From: Orientallactaga sibirica
Lineage: Eukaryota; Chordata; Mammalia; Rodentia; Dipodidae
Reading direction: 5' to 3'
Assembly: GCA_036365145.1 (NCBI GenBank)
Contig: JAEOAD010000982.1
Span: 6,288,001 to 6,352,000, forward strand
DNA: 64,000 nt
The notes beneath the pieces were generated by a model. That model had not been told where the DNA came from. It was given only the letters and a program-made list of their open reading frames with translations, and searched no databases. Position 1 is the first letter of the stretch. The number at the start of each line of letters is the position of its first letter. The position numbers were made by a program, and so were the translations under genes. Positions 1-11,486 of the stretch are shown one piece after another.

Positions 1-105
1 AGTACTCAGGAGATTAGAGAGGCAGGAAGATCAGAAATTCAAGGTCATCCGGCCTTAAATAGATCAGCCTGGGCTATATAAATTCCTTTAACAACAACAA
101 CAAAA
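1..105 (+). mobile_element. Old B1-like SINE fragment cut by window start
   Basis: The stretch ctcaggagattagagaggc...aggaagatca...agcctgggctatataaa keeps the internal block order of a B1-like element and ends in a CAA-rich tail. It is well diverged. The 300-670 stretch that follows shows nothing I recognise. Confidence 0.5.
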
Positions 106-676
106 GAGCCTCTGTGAAAGATGGGGGGAGAAAAAATTTCAGGTACAGACCAAATAAACAAGACAATAAAATGACCTGCCCGCCTGAAGCAGGAAGGTGA
201 ACCACACAAAGGAGGGTTACAAAGGCAGGAGCATTCCAGCTCCAGGTAATTATTCAGGCTGAGTAGGTTGTTCTTTCTTATGCAAAACATGCTAATGACA
301 TGTTACCATGGAGAGCTGCCTTTCTGAGAGAGGAGACAGATGGTATGTTACAAGTAGCAGAGGTCCCAAAAGACCTACAAGGTACATGCTTCCTCACAGA
401 CTTAGCATTCTACTATCACGGCACAAGTCTGTGTGGAAGGGGGCTCCCAAACCTAACAAAACTCGTCTGAAGAGAGCAGGCACAAGTCAAGGTCCAACTT
501 AAACGTACTGTCATATCACTGGCAGGAGGTTAGCTCCTAGGGGGACTGACCAGCTCAGGGTACATTTGTCTAGTGGTCGGTGGGTGGGGGTGGGGAGATG
601 ACACAGCAGGTTGAAGGCACTTGTCTGCTTAAAGCTTTGCAATGCCTGCCAGCTAGGTTAAATTTCCCAGCACCTG

Positions 677-837
677 CCAAGCGTGGTGGCCTCACCTTTA
701 ATCCCAGCACTTGGGAGGCAGAGGTAGAAGGATCACTGTGAGTTCAAGGCCACCGTGAGACTACAGAGTGAATTCCGGGTCAGCCTGAGCTAGAGTGAGA
801 CCCTACCTTGAAAAACCAACCCCCCCAAAAAAAACCC
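677..837 (+). mobile_element. B1-like SINE
   Basis: Head gcgtggtggc, body cccagcacttgggaggcagaggt and gccaccgtgagactacagagtgaattc, then a C/A-rich tail. Full length. Confidence 0.93.
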
Positions 838-904
838 CAAAATTCCCAGCACCTACATAAAGCCAGACACAAAAAATGATACATGTGTTTAGATTTGCAA
901 TGGC

Positions 905-1000
905 AAGAGACCCAGCACTCAGCAACCTTACAGCCTGGGCTGTTTCCTTTAGTGCCTGGAACGCAACTTCTTGTTAGGTTTATTTATTGGTCATGGACAA
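905..1000 (+). repeat. Direct repeat copy 1 (partner 2990-3085)
   Basis: Both segments begin with cccagca(c/t)tcagcaacct and end with tt(a/g)agtttattta(c/t)tg(c/g)tcat-like text, with gcctgggctgttt between. About 90 bp, clearly diverged. It lies just outside the L1 sequences, so it may be part of a larger repeat. Confidence 0.6.
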
Positions 1001-1319
1001 ACACACAAACACCCACACCCACAAACAGAATTAAAAATAAAGATAGTGGTGGTGGTTGACTCCAGATGGGTCAGGGTCCCTAGTGAACTTTTCAACTTTA
1101 AAGATACTGTGCATATTCTTGCCTCTTATATACTTATTTATTACAGACTGAATTCTGGGTAAAACAAGCCTCCGCGAAACACACCCCTTTCCTGCAAGTG
1201 CCCATCCTTGAGGAGGCTCCATGGAGTGGATGACAGGGAGAGGAGAAAGAGAAGCCCTATGCCTGCCTGGAATAGGGCCTTTGCTGGTTGGCTTGTTCCC
1301 TTTTTCTAAAGAGTGTATG

Positions 1320-1869
1320 CAAACCTTAAATTTGGCCAGCCAGGCCAAATGAGGCAATGGGTGCAAAAATAGTGGCATGTCTGTTATAGAGAAAACCAAC
1401 CACTGGACTGGAGGCCTGCTCCACGGGAGGGAATACATGCCTGATACTGAAAACCTATGACAAGGGAAGTCATAAGCCTTACACGTGCTGGTGTCTGTCT
1501 AAATGTTATGCTCACCAAACTGCCGGGTAAGCACTTCTCTTAATGTTCATACCTATATATTAATGCTACTCTCACTTTTGGTTAGAGAAGCTTCTCTTTT
1601 CAGATGGTGGTGACCTTGGGATGACTCAGAAGGCACCATGGTGCTGAGAAGAAGGGACAGAGGAGTGCTCAACACTGAAATATCTCTAATACACCTTCCA
1701 AGGCTCAGGATCCATTGCGGAAGAGGTGGTAGAAAGAATGTAAGAGCCAAAGGAAGGGTAGGACTCCTTACAACGTGCTCCTCCAGACACAAAATGGCCT
1801 GGATATCCATGACCTCACAGTGCCTGACATTACCTACGCAAGACTATCGTAATAGGAGGAAAAGATTAT
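1320..1869 (+). mobile_element. L1 3' UTR, upstream piece (split by LTR)
   Basis: The text from ttggccagccaggccaaatgag to acctacgcaagact corresponds throughout to the reverse complement of 3131-4156 (for example ccaaggctcaggatccattg, gaagaggtgg, tgacctcacagtgcc). No coding region is left. The 5' limit is approximate. The preceding 1000-1320 is unassigned. Confidence 0.75.
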
Positions 1870-2320
1870 TGTAAAGAATGGGAGTGACCAAGACCGTGCA
1901 GACCACTCTGAGGCAAAGATGAAAGCTTTGGTTTGGGATAAGCACGAGCTGCCAGGGCTGACTCTCAAGACAGAAGGACAGCGCACCTGAGTTTTCAGGT
2001 AGCGGGCTTTATAGGGCTGTTTCAGTTGGGGGAAGATGAAGAAGGGAAAAGAACTCATTTGTTAAGTTGAATAGAGAAGTTCCTTCAGAGGAGATCATGA
2101 CATTAGCCAATTCAAATAGCTAGGGTGTGACACCAGAACAGTGACCATGTAGCTTAGGAGTTAAGGGGGCAGGAAACCATGACCTGGGGCATTTTTAGGC
2201 AAGGAGGGCATAGTGACCAGGTGGTTTCTTGAGAAAAGTGGATAATCCACTTCCTTATGCCTCTGTCATCATTCTGCTGTCCCTAGTGACCCCAACTTGG
2301 GAGCCTGTCCTGACCTAACA
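1870..2320 (-). mobile_element. Solo LTR inserted in an L1 3' UTR
   Basis: This 451-bp insertion has TG...CA termini on the minus strand (starts tgttaggtcagg, ends attctttaca) and a TATA-type box (ccctataaagc on the minus strand, about 2007-2018). Flanks are attat (1865-1869) and atgat (2321-2325), a 5-bp target duplication with one change. The uninterrupted L1 copy at 3131-4156 reads aaaagatgatgacatc at this point, which confirms an insertion. There are no viral genes, and the family is not identified. Confidence 0.8.
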
Positions 2321-2480
2321 ATGATGACATCAAAACTAAAAGAGAAACTGATTGAAAGGGGGAAGGAATATGATGGAGAGTGAAGTTGGGAAGGGGAATG
2401 TGGGGGAGGGGGGAATTACCATGGTTTACTGTCTATAAGTATGGAAGTTGTCAATAAAAATTTAAATTAAAACAAAGAAA
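2321..2480 (+). mobile_element. L1 3' end, downstream piece
   Basis: Resumes at gatgacatcaaaactaaaagag and runs through a G-rich stretch (aaggggaatgtgggggagggg) to the typical end atggaagttgtcaataaaaattt. The following 2490-2990 is not assigned. Confidence 0.8.
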
Positions 2481-2989
2481 TATGAGGGGAAAAACAAAGA
2501 CCGTGTTTATTCTTGTTTCCTCTAAATAAACTCCTCACTGCTTGCTCTATCACTGTGTCCCAAATTCTCTTTCGAGAACAAGAAAATCCAGATTTCTGCT
2601 GGGATCAAGACCAGAGACACTCCCCCCCCATAACCCTCTCATAGAAAAGAAGTCAGTGTTAGGGGAGAAAGTGTCAAATGATCTTGAAATCCCATGAAGA
2701 TCATTATTATCCATATTGACATTTTGGTCCTGCTCTGGAGACAGCCCAGGATTCAGCAGGAGGTTGTGCTTACAAGGGGTGGCTGTCTAGAAATAAGACT
2801 CCCATCTATGCACCATGGGATGACTGCAAACTGGATTCAATGTCCTGGTCTCTCTGTTTTCTGTTCCCTACAGCTACATCTTTGGCCATGATGACAGGTC
2901 TTCAGACATGCCAGCCTTGCCGTCTCCAGGTCCTGCCTCATGGAACTCTAAGATGACCTTACAGTTGCCCTCACTTCAAACTCTTGCTC

Positions 2990-3085
2990 GCACCCAGCAT
3001 TCAGCAACCTCTTAAGTGGTGGGGGCCTGGGCTGTTTTCTCGGGTGCCGAGAAGACAACTTCTAGTTAAGTTTATTTACTGCTCA
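2990..3085 (+). repeat. Direct repeat copy 2 (partner 905-1000)
   Basis: Reads cccagcattcagcaacctc...gcctgggctgttttc...agtttatttactgctcat. It ends about 30 bp before the target-site duplication of the minus-strand L1. Confidence 0.6.
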
Positions 3086-3130
3086 TACAATGCCTTTGCT
3101 CTAATGCTCATTAGACATGCAAATATTCTT

Positions 3131-4156
3131 TTTGATTTTTAAAATTTTATTTATTTTTTATTGACAACTTCCATAATTATAGAGAATAACCATGATATTC
3201 CCTCCTCCCCTCACTTTTCCTTTCACATCTCCACTCACCATCATATCTCCTCCCCACTCTCAATCAGTCTTTTATTTTGATGTCATCATCTTTTCCTGCT
3301 ATTGTCCTGGTCTTGCGTAGGTAGTGCCGGGCACTGTGAGGTCATGGATATCTGGGCCATTTTGTGTTTTGAAGAGCGCATTATAAGGAGTCCTTCCCTT
3401 CTTTTGGCTCTTAGATTCTTCCTGCCACCTCTTCAGCAATGGACCCTGAGCCTTGGAAGGTGCGCAAGAGATGTTTCAGTGCTGAGCACTCCTGTCACTT
3501 CTCAGTACTATGGTGCCTTTAGAGTCATCACAAGGTCACTGCCATCTTGAGAAGCTTCTCTAATCATAAGTGAGAGTAGCATTAATATATGGGTGTGGAC
3601 ATTAAGAGAAGTGCTTACTGGGCAGTTTGGTGAGCATAGTATATACATTTAGCGTAACACCAGCATACGTTACACCACTAGGGCTCATGACTACCCCTAT
3701 CGTAGGTTTTCAGTATCAGGGATATAATCCCTCCCATGGAGTGGTCCTCCAGTCCAATTAGAGAGCGGTTGGTTCCCCCCCCCCATAAGAGACATGCCAC
3801 TATTGCACCTGTTGGCTCATTTGGCCTGGCTGGCCAAATTTAAACCTTGTAGCGTTCGCTGTTGAGTACCTTCACTGGTGTTTTCTCTCTCCCATTGAAC
3901 TGCATGCAGTGTAGCTTTTTCCAGCTTTCAGCTCAGCTCCAGTTAGATTTCTCAGTGACCTTGCAGCCCAAGTATGTGGAGTCTTTAGCAGTAGGGTTTT
4001 ACCATCTATTCCTGATGGAAAACCAAGAGCCTCGGCAATGGCCTGTAGTGTTTTGGGGCATCAGGGACCTCCTTGGCCAACAACTCACTGGAAGGTCTCC
4101 CGTCCCTGGCACTGGAAATTTTCTAGCAGCAATTTATAGCTTCTGCCTGCACCATT
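3131..4156 (-). mobile_element. 5'-truncated L1 3' UTR with target-site duplication
   Basis: T-rich start (reverse-strand A tail), ttgacaacttccataattat, then C-rich text mirrored in the plus-strand L1 copy at 1320-2480. It is bounded by gacatgcaaatattctt (3114-3130) and gacatgtaaatattctt (4157-4173), a 17-bp duplication with one mismatch. The only open frames in it are short and shared with the other copy in the opposite sense. Confidence 0.85.
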
Positions 4157-4173
4157 GACATGTAAATATTCTT

Positions 4174-4693
4174 GTTGTCACTCACTTTCAATCACTGCAG
4201 AGTGCTGGAGAGAAGGGCTGCACTTTCTAAAGAGGCAAGCAGCTAAGTCCTTCGTGGAATAACACTGCAGCCTAACAGTGACAGTTCATTTCTATTGTTA
4301 ACTTGATCAGATCAGGAATGAAGTAAGACTCATGTCTCTTGGGCAAGTCTGTGAAGGTGTTTCCAGGAAGGATCATCTGAAGAAGGACCTATCTTTCTTC
4401 CGCGCAGAGCAAATTCCTTCCAGTGGCAGCCTATATATAAGGAGAGTCCAGGAAAAGGCCTGTTGCCTGGCTGTCCTTGCTACATGCTGGTGAGTACATC
4501 TACCCGTTGCTATTATACTTTGTGGACATTGGAACTCAGCTTCTTTGGCCTTCCAACATGAATTGAGGTCCAGCAGCTTTCCAGGAATCCTTCGGGCCAG
4601 ACTGAGATTATTGAGGCATCTAGCCTTATTGACTGAGCAGCTACTGGGTTCTCAGACTGCTACCTTCAGTCAGCAGGTATACTTCTTTCTTTC
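4174..4693. other. Intron 5 stretch, no assigned element
   Basis: Moderately diverged text, possibly an old retroelement (it resumes after the SINE at 4846 with ggttctgttcctctagagaatcctag, common at the edge of old rodent repeats). No exon signal seen. Confidence 0.4.
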
Positions 4694-4846
4694 TTTTTTT
4701 TGGTTTTGCAAGGTAGGGTTTCGCTCTGGTCCAGGCTGACCTGGAATTAACTATGTGGTCTCAGGGTGGCCTCGAACTCATGGCGATCCTCCTACCTCTG
4801 CCTCCCGAGTGCTGGAATTAAAGGCGTGCGCCACCACGCCCGGCTT
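4694..4846 (-). mobile_element. B1-like SINE
   Basis: Reverse copy: T run, ggttttgcaaggtagggtttc, tgctggaattaaaggcgtgc, ending gccaccacgcccggc. Little diverged. Confidence 0.95.
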
Positions 4847-5324
4847 ATAATATATATTTCTTCTATAGGTTCTGTTCCTCTAGAGAATCCTAGTACACTA
4901 ACTAAATATTCCTTAATTATGAATTAATTCATCATTGTTTTATGAATAGGGGTTATAAATATTTTTATCAAGGAGGGTGGGGAAACTTTCCAAACCTTTC
5001 AGATGATTTAAGGAAAACACACTACAGGATCCTCCTTTTCCAACTGCTTTTGGTATCAAATGGCAGGAATGGCAAGAGGGGTTTATTCTAACTCATGGAC
5101 ACAATTACTGCTTTAATAATGCTGGCTTTCAGACAGTAAGGTGTCTGAAGCCTTGGTAAAATACAAGTCCCATCTAGATTTCAGTGTCAGGTACTTCTAA
5201 TCATCCATGGTGAACCAGCCCTGTGCCATCTAGCCAGCAACTAGGTCCGAGGAAGCTTCATTTCCTCCTTATACTGGTTCATCACAGGCCATACGGCATC
5301 ACACAGTGTGTATATTACTTTTCT

Positions 5325-5830
5325 TCTTGCGGTTGTAACAACATACCTGACAGAAACAAGTGATTTCACTCCACTATAAGGCATAGTGAAGCAACCTCTA
5401 TGGCAGTGGGAGTGGATTGGCTTGGGCTCTTCTCCTGTGGTGGACCAGGAAGCAGAGAAAGCAGTCTAGAACCAGGGGCAGTTGAAAGCAGGCCTTCAAA
5501 GACCTGCCCCTAGTGATCTCTTTCTGCCAGCTAGGCCCCACCTCCTAAAGACTTCATAGCCTTCAAAATAGCTCTGCAAGCTAGTGACTGAGCTTTCAAA
5601 ATATAAGTCTGTAAGATTCGAGATAAGAAATGATAAGAGGGTTATCACAAAGGATGATGAGATGGGGGAAGGACAAAAGAAAACATGTAATAATGAAAGC
5701 AGAAAGGAGGCTAAATTGGAGTGGGGAGGGGGAAAGGAAAACAAGTTGATTGAAAACACCATAATGAAACCTAATTCTTTAAAAACAAAAACATGAGCTT
5801 GTGAGGGACATTTCAAATTCAAATCATAAT
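5325..5830 (+). repeat. Rodent interspersed repeat family R, split copy
   Basis: Starts ttcttgcggttgtaacaacatacctgac and ends gagcttgtgagggacatttc...aaatcataata, the two ends of the family also seen at 6490, 8722, 39530 and 50868. The purine-rich text at about 5600-5780 does not belong to the family and may be an insertion. Family name not known to me. Confidence 0.5.
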
Positions 5831-6032
5831 AAGGTGAGTGTGAGAATCAGAGGCACAAAAATCCCAGGTGTAGTGGGAGGATTTGTATGGGTTTTCTATG
5901 AGACACCTAAGATGGCAGAATGAACAAACATCCAATGGATAATAACAGTGAGGCACTTCTTCCTTTCATAAGCATGAAGCAAAATGCTAACATGACTTAT
6001 ACAGATGTATTTGCTGTAGCATACTGTCAAGA

Positions 6033-6197
6033 ATGGGCGTGGTGGCGTACGCCTTTAATCCCAGCACTCTGGAGGCCGCAGTAGGAGGATCACTGTGAGT
6101 TTGAGGCCACTCTGATACTACATAGTGAATTCCAGGTCAGCCTGAGCTAGAGTGAAACCCTACCTTGAAAAACCAAAACCAAAACCAAAACCAACAC
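6033..6197 (+). mobile_element. B1-like SINE
   Basis: Head gggcgtggtggcgtacgcc, body through agtgaaaccctaccttg, tail (AAAACC)n. Confidence 0.95.
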
Positions 6198-6489
6198 AAA
6201 ACTAAAGAATAGCAATGGACAGGAGCAGTTCTGTTTTGGGGTGAACCAAGAATCATACCTGAGAGCTCACTGCTCAAGCTGTTTGCAAAGAGCCACATTA
6301 TCTCACAAAATAACGGGTTTGAGACCAATGTCCCTGTATTTGAAACAGAGACTCAGACTTCCCATAAGTCACATGTTCTCGAGTTCCACATTACAGTTTG
6401 AGTGAGGCATTTAGGAAGCATACCTCCACTGGCTGTGGGTTTAAGTACAAATATCTGTAAAGGGTCAGCTTGTTTGTCAGCAATTAGTG

Positions 6490-6876
6490 TACTTAGCTTC
6501 TGGTTGCTGGGACAAAACATACAACGAAAGGTAACTGATGTGGGGAAAGGGTTTATTTCAACTTATAGTCTCAAGGGGAAACTTCATCATGATGGAGAAA
6601 GCATGGCAAGAGTAGACAGCAGGATAGCACATCTTATCACACATCTGGATGGAAGTAGTCTAAGTGGCCTAGCTAGCATTGACAAGCTGGGCTAATAAGC
6701 CTCAAGGTCTGCCCCCAATGACACACCTCCTCCAGCAAGACTCCACCTCCCAAATTGTCACCAGCAGGAGACTGAATGTGAGGCTTAATTATGAACACCA
6801 GGTTATTAGGGACATTCCACCCCTGTCCACCATAGACTCACGACCATCTCATGATGAGGTGCATTCAGTCCAACTT
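6490..6876 (+). repeat. Interspersed repeat family R
   Basis: Reads cttctggttgctgggacaaa, ggtttatttcaacttatag, then ctccacctcccaaattgtc and ttagggacattccacc. Aligns by eye with 8722-9062 over its full length. Confidence 0.7.
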
Positions 6877-6890
6877 AAAAAGGCTTCAGG

Positions 6891-7105
6891 GAGCTGGGGA
6901 AATGGCTTAGCGGTGTTTACCTGTGAAACCTAAAGACCCTGGTTCAATTCCCCAGGACCCATGTAAGCCAGATGCACAAGGGGGCACATGTGTCTGGAGT
7001 TTGTTTGCAGTGGCTGGAGGCCCTAGCGTGCCTATTTTCTCTTTCTGTCTGCCTCTTCCTCTTCCTCTCTCTCTCAGATAAAATAAATTTTTAAAAAAAG
7101 TTTAA
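6891..7105 (+). mobile_element. tRNA-related SINE
   Basis: Diverged head agctggggaaatggcttagc, B-box-like ggttcaattcc, a CT-rich stretch and an A-rich tail. Confidence 0.9.
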
Positions 7106-7679
7106 AGAAAAGGCTTCATACTCTTTAACAATCCCAATATCATTCAAATGTCTAAAATCTGAGTTTCAAGAGTCTCTTAACTATAAAATCAAAACACAAG
7201 TTACACTTTCAACACTTAATGGCACAGAGTACACATACCCATTGCAAAAAGAAGGCACAACAGGAAAGGTTGGACTAATGCAAGATAGAAAACTAGTAGG
7301 ACAAACATCAAATCCTGCAGCTTTGTGTCCAATATCTGGGACTAGTGATGCAATGCTTGAAAAGGCTTGAGTAGCTCCACCCCTCCAGCTGGGCTGCTTA
7401 GAGAAGAGGGGAGAAATCCATCCTGATCCAGCAGCTCTTCTTGGCAGCTGTCCCATAGTCCTGGCATCTCAGAAATCCCATGGCTCATCTTCATGGTTCC
7501 ATGCCATGGCCTCATAGAGCCTCTGTGCAAGGATTTCACCACTGCCCCACATCATCCAGTAGCAATCTCCAAAAAATCATGCTGCAAATCCAATGAGCTC
7601 CTCTCTCTGCTGTATTTGTCCTACTTCCAAAACCAGTACCAAATGAGCTACCATTTTTTTGAAGGCAGGAAGTTTTGTT

Positions 7680-7864
7680 GGTTTTTGTTTGTTTGTTTGT
7701 TTGTTTGTTTGTTTGTTTTTTGTTTTTCGAGGTAGGGTCTCACTGTAGCCCAGGCTGACCTGGAATTCACTCTGTAGTCTCAGGGTGGCCTCAAACTCAC
7801 GGCGATCCTCCTACACTTGCCTCCCGAGTTCTGGGACTAAAGGTGTGCGCCACCACGCCCGGCT
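7680..7864 (-). mobile_element. B1-like SINE with (TTTG)n tail
   Basis: The reverse-strand tail is a (TTTG) run at 7686-7720, followed by tttttcgaggtagggtctc and ending caccacgcccggc. It interrupts sequence related to repeat family R on either side. Confidence 0.95.
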
Positions 7865-8327
7865 ATGGAAGGGTATATTTTGACTTACATTTCCAGGGAA
7901 TACAATTCAAATTTGTTATTTCAGGGGGAAATAAAGCTGACTTTGAGGAGTAGGACACCCGTTCAGATCTTCTTCTATTGTCTCAATGGCACAATCTCAA
8001 TGGTGGTAATCTCTCAAACAATTGCAGATGAAGTGAGCTGCAGTCTCTGGTCAGAAATTTCAATTTTTTTCTGTGCCAACTTTATATATTTCATATCTTT
8101 CTGCTGCTTTTACTGCCAAATACATCAGTCCATTATCTTTAAACTAAACTTGGCTCAAGCTCTCAGGACATGGGCAGAATACAGCCAAACTATCACATGA
8201 ACTGCCTCTAGCCCAGTTCCAACAAAGTCCCCACACCCCAAACCTCGTAAAGCAAGCATCCCCAGTTCATACTTCTCTCCAACTCTCACCAGAATGGCCC
8301 ATCAAGGTCTGCTTATAATACTGCAAA

Positions 8328-8572
8328 GGGGGCTGGAGAGATGGCTTAGGGGTTAAGGCGCCTGCCTCCTAAGCCTAAGAACGCTGGTTCCAATCTCCAG
8401 GTCCCACGTTTAGCCAGATGCAAAGTGAGGCAAGGGCGCAATGCCGCACTTGACCACAAGGGGGCACACACATCTGGATTTCGTTCTCAGCAGCTGAGAC
8501 ACTGCTGGCGCGCCCATCTCTTTCTCTCTCTCTGTGTCTCTCTCCAAAATAAAAAAAAAAAAATAAAAATAC
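8328..8572 (+). mobile_element. tRNA-related SINE, long subfamily
   Basis: Head ggctggagagatggcttagg, then the diagnostic extra block gcaagggcgcaatgccgcac followed by ccacaagggggcac and cagcagctgagac. CT-rich end and A-rich tail. Confidence 0.95.
8454..8467 (+). promoter_or_regulatory. CTCF-like core motif inside SINE
   Basis: CCACAAGGGGGCAC resembles the CTCF core CCACNAGGGGGCGC with one change near the 3' end. Binding is not shown by the sequence. Confidence 0.4.
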
Positions 8573-8721
8573 TGCAAAGGTTCTCTGATAACATTTCAAA
8601 TCCTTTCATATTCCTCCAACATATCAATTCCAAAAGACCAAAACAAAAACAAAACAGACAGACAAAAAAAAACACAAACACTACATAGGCATATTACAGC
8701 AATGGCTACTCCCTGGCACCA

Positions 8722-9062
8722 ATTTTCTTGTTGCTGGGACAAAAACACCCGACCAAAAGCAACTGCTGGGAGGAAAGGATTTATTTCGGCTTACAGTCTT
8801 GAGGGAAAGCTTCATGGTGGCACAGATAGCACGGAGGAACAGACAGCAGGGCATCACATCCTGTCACACATACACATCTGGGTGGAACTAGTCTAGCAAG
8901 CTAAGCAGCACTGGCAAACTGAGCTAATAAACCTCAAGGATCATCTCCAGTAACACACATCCTCCAGCAAGGCTCCACCTTCCAAAATGTCACTAGCTAT
9001 GGATTGAATATGAGGTTTAATAACTAATGCATGAGGCTGTGGGGGACATTTCACTCTCAAAT
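8722..9062 (+). repeat. Interspersed repeat family R
   Basis: Starts tttcttgttgctgggacaaa, includes aggatttatttcggcttaca, ends gtgggggacatttcactctc. Best-preserved copy in the window. Confidence 0.75.
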
Positions 9063-9683
9063 GACCACAGCAACCAAAGATGGCTTATCATCTACGCTTC
9101 AGCCTGGCAGCATGGATAAAATTTACTATAGGAATCATGCAGCTGGGGAGAGGGAATACCCATGCCACTCCTGGTATTATTCTCATTGTTCTTTTTGTAC
9201 CCTGGCGGTTCTTAGCAGACACGTAACCCCTTGTTGAAGCACAGCATCCCATAATTGTCAAATGCAGTGGGAAGTAGACAGTGGAGCAAGGTATCGGAGC
9301 CTAAGAGAGGCAATCAACTAACCAACCAAATAGGAAACAGAGCTCATCAGAAACATGTAAACAGCATGGATGCCCAAGAATGGCACCAGCTACTCACTTC
9401 CTAGAAATGCCAATTTATCATTGGACTTCCCAGAGCACAAGCAGCCCTGGGTAGGATAGGGGCTGTCTGATCCTCTTCTGAATACCTTGTTTTCAGGCTT
9501 GGAAACAACAGGATGAATGTCCTTTACCTGAAATGCTTGGGGACAAAAGCATTTTGAATTTGGGGATATTTTCTGGAATACCTGCATATATATAAAATGA
9601 GATAACGGATGGGGCTTAAGTCTAAACACAAATGTAAAATGATAACTCATGCCACACACTTATATTTATATATGCATTTATAT

Positions 9684-9684
9684 T

Positions 9685-9715
<31 letters not shown>

Positions 9716-9717
9716 TT
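9684..9717 (+). repeat. (TTTA)n simple repeat
   Basis: Perfect ttta/attt run serving as the tail side of the adjacent reverse B1-like SINE. Confidence 0.9.
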
Positions 9718-10454
9718 TTTTTTTTTTTGAGGTAGGGTCTCACTTTAGCTCAGGCTGACCTGGAATTCACTATATAGTCTCAGATTGGCCTCGAACTCAC
9801 AGCGATCCTCCTACCTCTGCCTCCCGAGTGCTGGGATTAAAGGCGTGCGCCACCATGCCCGGCCATAAATTCTTATTTATTTGAGAGAGAAAGAGACAGG
9901 AAGAGAGAGAGAGTGCGCACACCCATGAGCAAGCAAGAGATAGCATGAATAGGTATGCCAGGGCCTCCAGTTGCTACAAACTCACTCCAGACACATGAGC
10001 TATCTTGTGCATCTATCTTACATGGGTCCTCGGGAATGAAACCTTGGTCTTTTGGCTTTGCAGGCAAGCGCCTTAACTGCTATACCATCCTTCCAGCCCC
10101 CTTTTTATTATTTATTTATTTATTTATGTAAGAGAGAGATAGAGAATATTGGTATGTCAGGGCCTCTAGCCACTGCAAATGAACTCCAAATGCATATGTT
10201 ATCTTGAGCATCTGGGTTCACATAGGTACTAGGGAATCGAACCCGGGTCCTTAGGCTTTGCAGGCAAGCACCTTAATTGCTGAGCCATCTCTCCAGCTGC
10301 CATATATTTTTTTTTGAGGGGGTGGTTTCAAGATAGGGTCTCACTCTAGCCCAGGCTGATGTGGAATTCACTATGTAGTCTCAGGGTGGCTTCAAATGTA
10401 CGGTGATCCTCCTACTTCTGCTGGGATAAAAGGTGTGTACCACTACACTCGGCG
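9718..10454 (-). mobile_element. Cluster of four minus-strand SINEs
   Basis: In order: B1-like 9718-9865 (ends caccatgcccggc), tRNA-related 9866-10100 (ends ccatccttccagccc), tRNA-related 10101-10300 (ends gagccatctctccagctg) and a diverged B1-like 10305-10454. All are in the same orientation with tails adjoining heads, a common serial-insertion pattern. Confidence 0.9.
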
Positions 10455-10640
10455 GTATTTATACTTTATATATACTTCATACAGATAGCTAGAAGGTAAT
10501 TTTACATAACATTTCTCATGCATCTGTATTTTGATTGTAACCCTTCACAGTATGATATAAGGTCTGGTGTTGGAATTTTGACTTTATGGCATCATGAGGG
10601 CATGCAAAAAGTTTCTGATTTTAGAATTTTGGATTAGAGG

Positions 10641-10812
10641 AGCTGGGCATGGTGGTGCACGCCTTTAATCCCAGCTCTCGGGAGGCAGAGGTAGGAGGAT
10701 CACCGAGAGGTTGAGGCCACCTTGAGACTACATAGTGAATTCCAGGTCAGCCTGGGCTAGAGTGAGACCCTACCTCAAAAAACAAAAAAAAAAAAAAAAA
10801 AAAAAAAAAAGA
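10641..10812 (+). mobile_element. B1-like SINE with 13-bp target duplication
   Basis: Head gctgggcatggtggtgcacg, tail about 25 A. Upstream duplication ttttggattagag at 10627-10639. The downstream copy, at 11213-11225, is pushed away from the tail by the LTR that follows. Confidence 0.95.
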
Positions 10813-10818
10813 CTTTTG

Positions 10819-11211
10819 TGTTGGGCCCTAAGAGGCCCGGGTGTGAGGCCTAGTGGAACTTCCTAAGTTTGACTAGAGTTTAGCGACCTGTCCTTGGCCT
10901 ACTTCCGCTTAAGAGTGACTCAGCAAAGCCTAAGCCGAAACTGCCTCCGCTCAGCTACTGCTGACGTGATGAAATAATATTGGTCCTTACACCTTTTTCC
11001 CACCCTCTTTCTCAAAACTAATATATACACCCTCTCATTTCAATAAGACGAGTTCCTGCTTCGACATGACTCCCGGCTCAGTGTGTTTTTTCTCTCCGGT
11101 GTTTTGGGGAAAGGTCTGAGCCACCGACTCCCGTCTTCCCGCTCAGCCTCAAGAGGAGCCGCTGGCCCGGCTCTCTCTTCAGCTCTACCTGCCGGGGGAA
11201 AGGAACCGGCA
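10819..11211 (+). mobile_element. Solo LTR, class II ERV type, 6-bp target duplication
   Basis: This 393-bp element begins TGTTGGGCCC and ends GAACCGGCA, flanked by a perfect cttttg at 10813-10818 and 11212-11217. Six-base duplications are usual for class II (betaretrovirus-like) elements. U3 holds a CRE-like ctgacgtgatga and a TATA-like taatatatacacc. The rest is GC-richer, as in R/U5. No internal viral sequence remains, consistent with recombination between two LTRs. Confidence 0.88.
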
Positions 11212-11486
11212 CTTTTGGATTAGAGATGATCAACCAGTATGTGCTGAATCGGCAGACAGACAGCTAAGAAGAGAACTATGCCTACAAGTTCTGCTCAAAC
11301 TATTCTTGTGTCTTTTTGTATGTTGGGGGTTATCTTACGTTTTTCTTTGTTTTGGGTTTGGGGTGTGTGTGCAGTAGCAGCATGTGTGTAGGTGTACAGT
11401 GCATGTGCATGCATGCTACATGTATGCAGAGGCCAGAGGAAGACATTGGTTATCTTCCTCAATCAATCTACACCTTATTTATTTAT

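Noticed and set aside
1553..3550. Similar 82-85 codon frames at 1553-1810 and 3302-3550
   Set aside because: Both are antisense within copies of the same L1 3' UTR; similarity reflects the repeat, not a protein.
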